Origin: Fredinandcohnia onubensis
GTDB taxonomy: Bacteria; Bacillota; Bacilli; Bacillales; Bacillaceae_L
Assembly: GCF_002734285.1 (NCBI RefSeq)
Contig: NZ_NSEA01000011.1
Location: forward strand, 162,826 to 226,825
Reading direction: 5' to 3'
DNA length: 64,000 bases
Each line of letters starts with the position of its first letter. Position 1 is the stretch's first letter. Of this stretch, positions 62,801 through 64,000 are shown piece by piece. The notes beneath the pieces are model-generated. The model did no database searches. It was not told the origin of the DNA and was given only the letters and a program-made list of their open reading frames with translations. Position numbers and translations under genes: made by a program.

Positions 62801-63625
62801 CTAAACCAATTGAGCGTTTCTTTCTTTATCTACGCCTTCGCAGAAGCGACGTGTTTTGTCCTCATCTACTGGGTTCGTCATGATATCATCAATTTTTGCC
62901 CCATATCCAAAGACTGCCCCATCCGCATATTTTAGTAGGTGGGCAGTTTCAACCTTCATTCCACTGCCGATAATGATTGGAACATCAGGGACTGCATTCC
63001 TTACTGCCTCTAAATTCTCAATTGAAGGAGGTTGAGCTGATTCCTCACCGGCAAGGATGATAGCGTCTGCCATTCCACGATAAGCTGTATCACGAGCCAA
63101 GACATCTATTGGTCGAGCCGCTAATGGAGCAGCATGTTTTGTTTGAATGTCAGCAAAAATCTTGACTTTGTTCTCTAAACCAAGAAATTTCCGATATCTC
63201 GCTACTAAGTGCGCTGTACCGTTGATAAGACCTTGGTCAGTTACATACGCATCTGTTAGGACATTGAGTCTAATAAAATCTGCTCCAACAGTTCCTGCAA
63301 CTGCTAGCGCAGATTTCCAAGAGTTTCGTAGAATATTAATTCCCATTGGAAGTTTCACTTCGCGGCGAATTTCGTGCGCAATCAAAGTCATCGCTGCTAC
63401 TGTTTCAGGTTCCTCTGTTTCTGGGTAAAATGGGTAGTCATTAAAGTTTTCTACCATTACAGAGCTAGCTCCGCCCTTTTCAAGACTTTTTGCATCACGG
63501 ATTGCTGCTTCTAATACTCGCTCAATATTTCCATCATATAGGGGTGATCCGGGTAGTGGACCTAAATGAACCATTCCTAATACTGGTTTTTCTACACCAA
63601 AAATATTTGTAAATGACGTTTTCAT
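62801..63625 (-). CDS. BtpA/SgcQ-family protein, copy 1
   Basis: TIM-barrel-like protein of 274 aa. Seen: KPVLGMVHLGPLPGSP near the start, ASSVMVENFNDYPF, MGINILRNSWKSALAVAG, ADFIRLNVLTDAYVTDQG, and VPIIIGSGMKVETAHLL. The family is named after a photosystem I biogenesis factor, but bacterial members lie in sugar and nucleoside catabolic clusters, as SgcQ does; the reaction is unknown. ATG follows AAGGAGGAATTTGTT. Tandem with a near-identical copy upstream. Confidence 0.9.
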   Translation of the reverse strand: MKTSFTNIFGVEKPVLGMVHLGPLPGSPLYDGNIERVLEAAIRDAKSLEKGGASSVMVENFNDYPFYPETEEPETVAAMTLIAHEIRREVKLPMGINILRNSWKSALAVAGTVGADFIRLNVLTDAYVTDQGLINGTAHLVARYRKFLGLENKVKIFADIQTKHAAPLAARPIDVLARDTAYRGMADAIILAGEESAQPPSIENLEAVRNAVPDVPIIIGSGMKVETAHLLKYADGAVFGYGAKIDDIMTNPVDEDKTRRFCEGVDKERNAQLV

Positions 63626-63688
63626 AACAAATTCCTCCTTATTATTTGTAAATTTATAATTTAGACCGAAGCAATTAGGAACTATTTA

Positions 63689-64000
63689 CTACTTAACTAA
63701 TAAAGATGTTCTTACTCTTTCTACACCTTCGCAGAAGCGACGAGTTTTGTCCTCGTCAACTGGGTTCGTCATGATATCGTCAATTTTCGCCCCATATCCA
63801 AAGACAGCCCCATCCGCATATTTAAGTAAATGAGCAGTTTCAACTTTCATACCACTGCCGATAATGATTGGAACATCAGGAACCGCAGCCCTAACTGCCT
63901 CTAGATTCTCAATTGAAGGTGGTTGAGCTGATTCTTCACCCGCAAGAATGATAGCGTCTGCCATTCCACGATAGGCTGTATCACGAGCCAAGACATCTAT
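63689..64000 (-). CDS. BtpA/SgcQ-family protein, copy 2 (runs off the window)
   Basis: The C-terminal 103 or so residues of a second BtpA-type protein. Up to FCEGV it matches copy 1 almost residue for residue (one visible change, NAV to AAV); the last ten or so residues differ. At the DNA level the match is roughly 90 percent by eye, with changes mostly silent. The start lies beyond the end of the window. A recent tandem duplication with 888 nt between the two 3' ends. Confidence 0.9.
   Translation of the reverse strand: MDVLARDTAYRGMADAIILAGEESAQPPSIENLEAVRAAVPDVPIIIGSGMKVETAHLLKYADGAVFGYGAKIDDIMTNPVDEDKTRRFCEGVERVRTSLLVK

Overview
The window looks like the chromosome of a low-GC, spore-forming Bacillaceae species. 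The grounds are strong AGGAGG ribosome-binding sites, Bacillus-type families (YvrJ, DUF2922, DUF1659, DUF3231, DUF6376, LicT/BglP), the remains of a spore-germination operon, and three energy-coupling-factor (ECF) ATPase proteins. I see no rRNA, tRNA, CRISPR array or intact transposase.

Layout. (1) 1-6.7 kb: NAD-linked cluster with nicotinate phosphoribosyltransferase, an HD-domain hydrolase, three tandem sirtuins whose catalytic His is replaced (class M-like), an HxlR and an Lrp regulator, and a cysteine hydrolase. (2) 6.9-13 kb: a drug-type MFS transporter and a complete beta-glucoside operon licT-bglP-bglH, with a promoter, an overlapping cre site, and two LicT-type RNA antiterminators. 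(3) 13-18.7 kb: RraA-family protein, germination-gene relic, LysE exporter, and small Bacillus families. (4) 18.7-41 kb: an AT-rich defence island. Relics of other genes lie at both ends: a frameshifted phage/ICE-type replication gene with iteron-like repeats and a gutted NERD-nuclease gene on the left, and a DUF3427 helicase-type relic on the right. (5) 41-46.6 kb: iron alcohol dehydrogenase, a membrane protein, a secreted M28 peptidase and a short-chain fatty acid transporter. (6) 46.6-51.7 kb: GntR-controlled operon with an opine-dehydrogenase-type enzyme and a complete ECF transporter. (7) 51.8-53.1 kb: small genes. (8) 53.1-64 kb: long minus-strand catabolic cluster with threonate-type four-carbon acid sugar enzymes, a second ECF transporter, amidohydrolase, nucleoside hydrolase and two BtpA-family genes in tandem.

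The most notable system is the DNA phosphorothioation island. It has a full modification operon dndB-C-D-E-A on the plus strand and a divergent restriction operon dptF-dptG-dptH on the minus strand. A second, separate dndD-dndE pair is preceded by a tiny translationally coupled gene. An AIPR-family abortive-infection gene sits next to it. The extra DndD-DndE pair has no DndC, DndA or DndB of its own, so it probably either shares the sulfur-transfer enzymes of the main operon or has another role. DptF carries an N-terminal DUF4145/HEPN-like domain, and DptH combines a probable PD-(D/E)XK nuclease core with a HerA-like ATPase.
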